NCBI RefSeq assembly: GCF_004342685.1
Contig: NZ_SMBZ01000003.1
Coordinates: 62,001 to 126,000, forward strand
Origin: Sphingobacterium alimentarium
GTDB lineage: Bacteria; Bacteroidota; Bacteroidia; Sphingobacteriales; Sphingobacteriaceae
Length of the DNA stretch: 64,000 nt
Direction: 5' to 3'
The notes below the pieces were generated by a model, which did no database searches, was not told where the DNA came from, and saw only the letters and a program-made list of their open reading frames with translations. The translations under genes were made by a program, and so were the position numbers. Of the stretch, positions 60,373 to 64,000 are shown piece after piece (position 1 is the first letter of the stretch; the number at the start of each line of letters is the position of its first letter).

Positions 60373-61242
60373 TTATAGTGCATTTTGGCGATATTCGCTA
60401 GGTGTCACTCCTATTAGTTTTTTGAAAAGGCGGGCAAAGTATGAGGGGTCTTCAAATTCCAGTTCGTAGGCAATAGTCGCCACGGGTTTGTTCGTTTCGA
60501 TAAGCAAGAGCTGACTATGCATGATCGCGACTTCCAAAATCAACTGTTTTGCGGATTTTTTAAATACAGCTGATACACAACGGTTAAGATAATTGGTCGA
60601 TACAGCTAATTTGTCCGCGTAATAGCTGACTGATTTCTGTTTCGAAAAATCCAAATAGACCAATTGCTTGAATGCGATAGCAATCTCCTCTTTTCGCAAC
60701 AACGTTTTATTGGTATCGGAGAGCTTAATTATTTTCAAAATAATCGTTTTGAAGATGCTCTCGTAATAGGACATATACGGATTTCCATCATAGATTTCAC
60801 GGTAGAGCAACTGCAATAAAGCATTCAAATCATCGCTATCTGACTCCTGAAGATTGAGTAGCGGCGCAATATTGAAAATGTGTAAAGTTTCCTGATCACG
60901 TAGAATAGAAGTCATCGCCTGCTCCTTGATGAGGACACAATATCCCTGCGCATTTTTATCAACTTCATTGATGGCGGAAATATGTCCGTAATTGGCAATA
61001 ATCACTGCCGGTGCCTTGACCATGAACGTGGTAGACTCGATCTGATGCTGAAAATAACCTTTTGTAAGATGAATCAGGAGATTGTAACCAAAAAGAATCG
61101 GCGGTATAGGAACACGCAGATAAGGTGCTATATCTTGGAGTGCAAATATTTTGATAGGCGTCTGAATGTACTTTAAATGCTTGAGACTGCCTTCCATAAA
61201 CTTGGAAACAAACTCATCCGCATATACTCTATTCTTTTCCAT
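60373..61242 (-). CDS. AraC-family transcriptional regulator
   Basis: The 289-residue protein has a cupin-type N-terminal ligand region (RVPIPPILFGYNLLIHLTKG) and a C-terminal double helix-turn-helix: SYYADKLAVSTNYLNRCVSA and ATIAYELEFEDPSYFARLFKKLIGVTPSEYR, which matches the AraC signature. It probably controls a nearby gene such as the acyl-CoA dehydrogenase, which starts 145 bases downstream on the same strand. The inducer is unknown. Confidence 0.92.
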   Translation of the reverse strand: MEKNRVYADEFVSKFMEGSLKHLKYIQTPIKIFALQDIAPYLRVPIPPILFGYNLLIHLTKGYFQHQIESTTFMVKAPAVIIANYGHISAINEVDKNAQGYCVLIKEQAMTSILRDQETLHIFNIAPLLNLQESDSDDLNALLQLLYREIYDGNPYMSYYESIFKTIILKIIKLSDTNKTLLRKEEIAIAFKQLVYLDFSKQKSVSYYADKLAVSTNYLNRCVSAVFKKSAKQLILEVAIMHSQLLLIETNKPVATIAYELEFEDPSYFARLFKKLIGVTPSEYRQNAL

Positions 61243-61430
61243 TATTTATGTGATTGTATTTAAAACACAAGTTTCTATTACCCTATAAATTGCTACTGCA
61301 AGTCATGCTTACAGGTTAAAACTAATACTATTTTGACATAGCTCAAAATTAGCGGTTTATATTCTACCAAAAAAGCTAAAATAACCCACACAAATGACAT
61401 GCAAAGGTATTTGTACCCTATAGATATTAG

Positions 61431-63086
<1,656 letters not shown>

Positions 63087-63106
63087 GTAAGTAATCCCTA
63101 TATTTT

Positions 63107-63139
63107 AAATCCCCAACTGGCTTAGCTTGTTGGGGATTT
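63107..63139 (+). terminator. Intrinsic terminator of the ABC-F gene
   Basis: AAATCCCCAAC pairs perfectly with GTTGGGGATTT around TGGCTTAGCTT and is followed by TTTTTTG. Confidence 0.9.
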
Positions 63140-63278
63140 TTTTGTACTCAAGCAATTAATTCCCCTCTTTCCTATAGGAATTGTGCAGCGCAAATGAACA
63201 AGTCAGCCCTATGTCAGGTTATATATCTAAGCACTGACACCGAAAAGAATAATTATAATTTACACAAAACAACAATCT

Positions 63279-64000
63279 ATGAGTATTTTATTCACACCTT
63301 TACAGTTAAGACATCATATATTACGCAATAGAATCGTGGTCTCCCCGATGTGTCAATACAGTTCGGAAGATGGTTTTGCTTCCGATTGGCATCTTGTACA
63401 TCTTGGACAATTTGCGATTGGTCGCGCTGCAGCCGTTATACAAGAAGCCACCGCTGTAGAGCCCGAAGGACGTATATCATACGCTGACACGGGTATTTGG
63501 AAAGACGAACACATCCCCAATTTACGCCGCATCGTAGACTTTGTCCATGCACAAGATGCCTTGATTGGTATTCAGCTTGCTCATGCAGGCCGTAAAGCAT
63601 CGACCGATAAGCCTTGGGAATCACGGTCCCAGCTTCCGCCACATCATCCCCATGGATGGCAGACCAAAGCACCTTCCGCTATACCATTTCACGAGACTGA
63701 CCATACCCCCGAAGCCTTGACCCTGGAAGGTATCCAAGATTTGGTGACTAAATTCAAGGAAGGCGCGCAACGGGCTATAACCGCCGGATATGATATTATT
63801 GAGGTGCATGCCGCGCATGGATACCTGATCCATCAGTTCCTTTCGCCGCTGACCAATCTGCGCACTGATGCATATGGCGGTTCCTTCGAAAATCGTATTC
63901 GTTTCCTGATCGATATTATCCAAGCCATAAAGACGGTCTTGATAAACCAATCCTTATGGGTCAGAATATCCGCATCTGACTGGGCAGATGGCGGATGGGA
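63279..64000 (+). CDS. Old-yellow-enzyme NADH:flavin oxidoreductase, YqjM type (3' truncated)
   Basis: The frame from ATG 63279 runs off the window after 240 codons. It begins MSILFTPLQLRHHILRNRIV and has SPMCQYSSEDGFASDWHLVH with the flavin-tuning Cys, then IQLAHAGRKAS, and IEVHAAHGYLIHQFLSP with the catalytic histidines, then NLRTDAYGGSFENRIRF. This is the thermophilic-like/YqjM branch of OYE, FMN dependent, which reduces alpha,beta-unsaturated compounds. The C-terminal half with the FMN-phosphate loop is outside the window. The gap from 63140 shows no other gene. Confidence 0.93.
   Translation, partial: MSILFTPLQLRHHILRNRIVVSPMCQYSSEDGFASDWHLVHLGQFAIGRAAAVIQEATAVEPEGRISYADTGIWKDEHIPNLRRIVDFVHAQDALIGIQLAHAGRKASTDKPWESRSQLPPHHPHGWQTKAPSAIPFHETDHTPEALTLEGIQDLVTKFKEGAQRAITAGYDIIEVHAAHGYLIHQFLSPLTNLRTDAYGGSFENRIRFLIDIIQAIKTVLINQSLWVRISASDWADGGW

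Noticed and set aside
63436-63950. Two minus-strand open frames at the right window edge
   Set aside because: They are opposite to the old-yellow-enzyme gene, whose plus-strand frame carries all catalytic motifs.

Overview
The window comes from the chromosome of a low-GC Bacteroidota, most likely a Sphingobacteriaceae member (Sphingobacterium/Pedobacter type). The signs are promoters of the TTTG-N19-TAnnTTTG class, mostly absent Shine-Dalgarno sequences, futalosine-type menaquinone synthesis (MqnA), GIN-domain and DUF5606 proteins, a zinc-ligand-poor sirtuin, TPR/HisKA_3 sensor kinases, and degenerate REP-like palindromes. No tRNA, rRNA or CRISPR array was found. Genes are dense, on both strands, and often separated by strong intrinsic terminators.

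Layout. 1-9.2 kb: a truncated histidine phosphatase overlapping mqnA, a universal stress protein, an ECF sigma factor with an unusual membrane/beta-barrel partner, HAD phosphatase, proline dehydrogenase, S4 RNA-binding protein, aroB, ThuA and Nudix. 9.2-20.4 kb: lipocalin, Gfo/Idh/MocA oxidoreductase, an AraC-type gene remnant, CDF cation exporter, D-cysteine desulfhydrase-like enzyme, gdhA, sirtuin, an ATP-cone/PD-(D/E)XK nuclease, trpS and a deoxynucleoside kinase. 20.4-33.5 kb: cyclophilin, smc, M13 peptidase, a three-gene operon (inactivated YgjP-like protein, unknown protein, MpaB-type oxygenase), radC broken by two in-frame stops, cyclophilin + DUF5606, TraB/GumN, esterase and a di-haem cytochrome. 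33.5-41.2 kb: sbcDC and a TPR histidine kinase split by an IS4-family element.

41.2-64 kb: a Crp-type regulator + TolC + HlyD + ABC-2 permease efflux operon, two surface proteins, the rpsF-rpsR-rplI operon with a clear promoter, a frameshifted lipoprotein, a GntR-regulated ABC operon with a near-perfect palindromic operator at its start, an SPFH protein with a 51-residue ribbon-helix-helix protein, a beta-lactamase-fold hydrolase, a dead small lipoprotein gene, HAD phosphatase + TauE exporter, a DnaQ/GIY-YIG fusion, acyl-CoA dehydrogenase, AraC regulator, ABC-F ATPase and a truncated old-yellow-enzyme gene.

Most genes are housekeeping or ordinary accessory genes. The most notable observations are: (i) an IS insertion whose exact removal (9-bp target duplication) restores a 684-residue sensor kinase; (ii) five genes whose TAnnTTTG element ends 3-4 nt before the ATG, predicting leaderless mRNAs; (iii) an inactivated YgjP-type metallopeptidase homologue in an operon with an MpaB oxygenase; (iv) palindromic operators beside GntR and RHH regulators; and (v) six decayed genes (including the transposase) in 64 kb. 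No clear new defence or biosynthetic system was identified.
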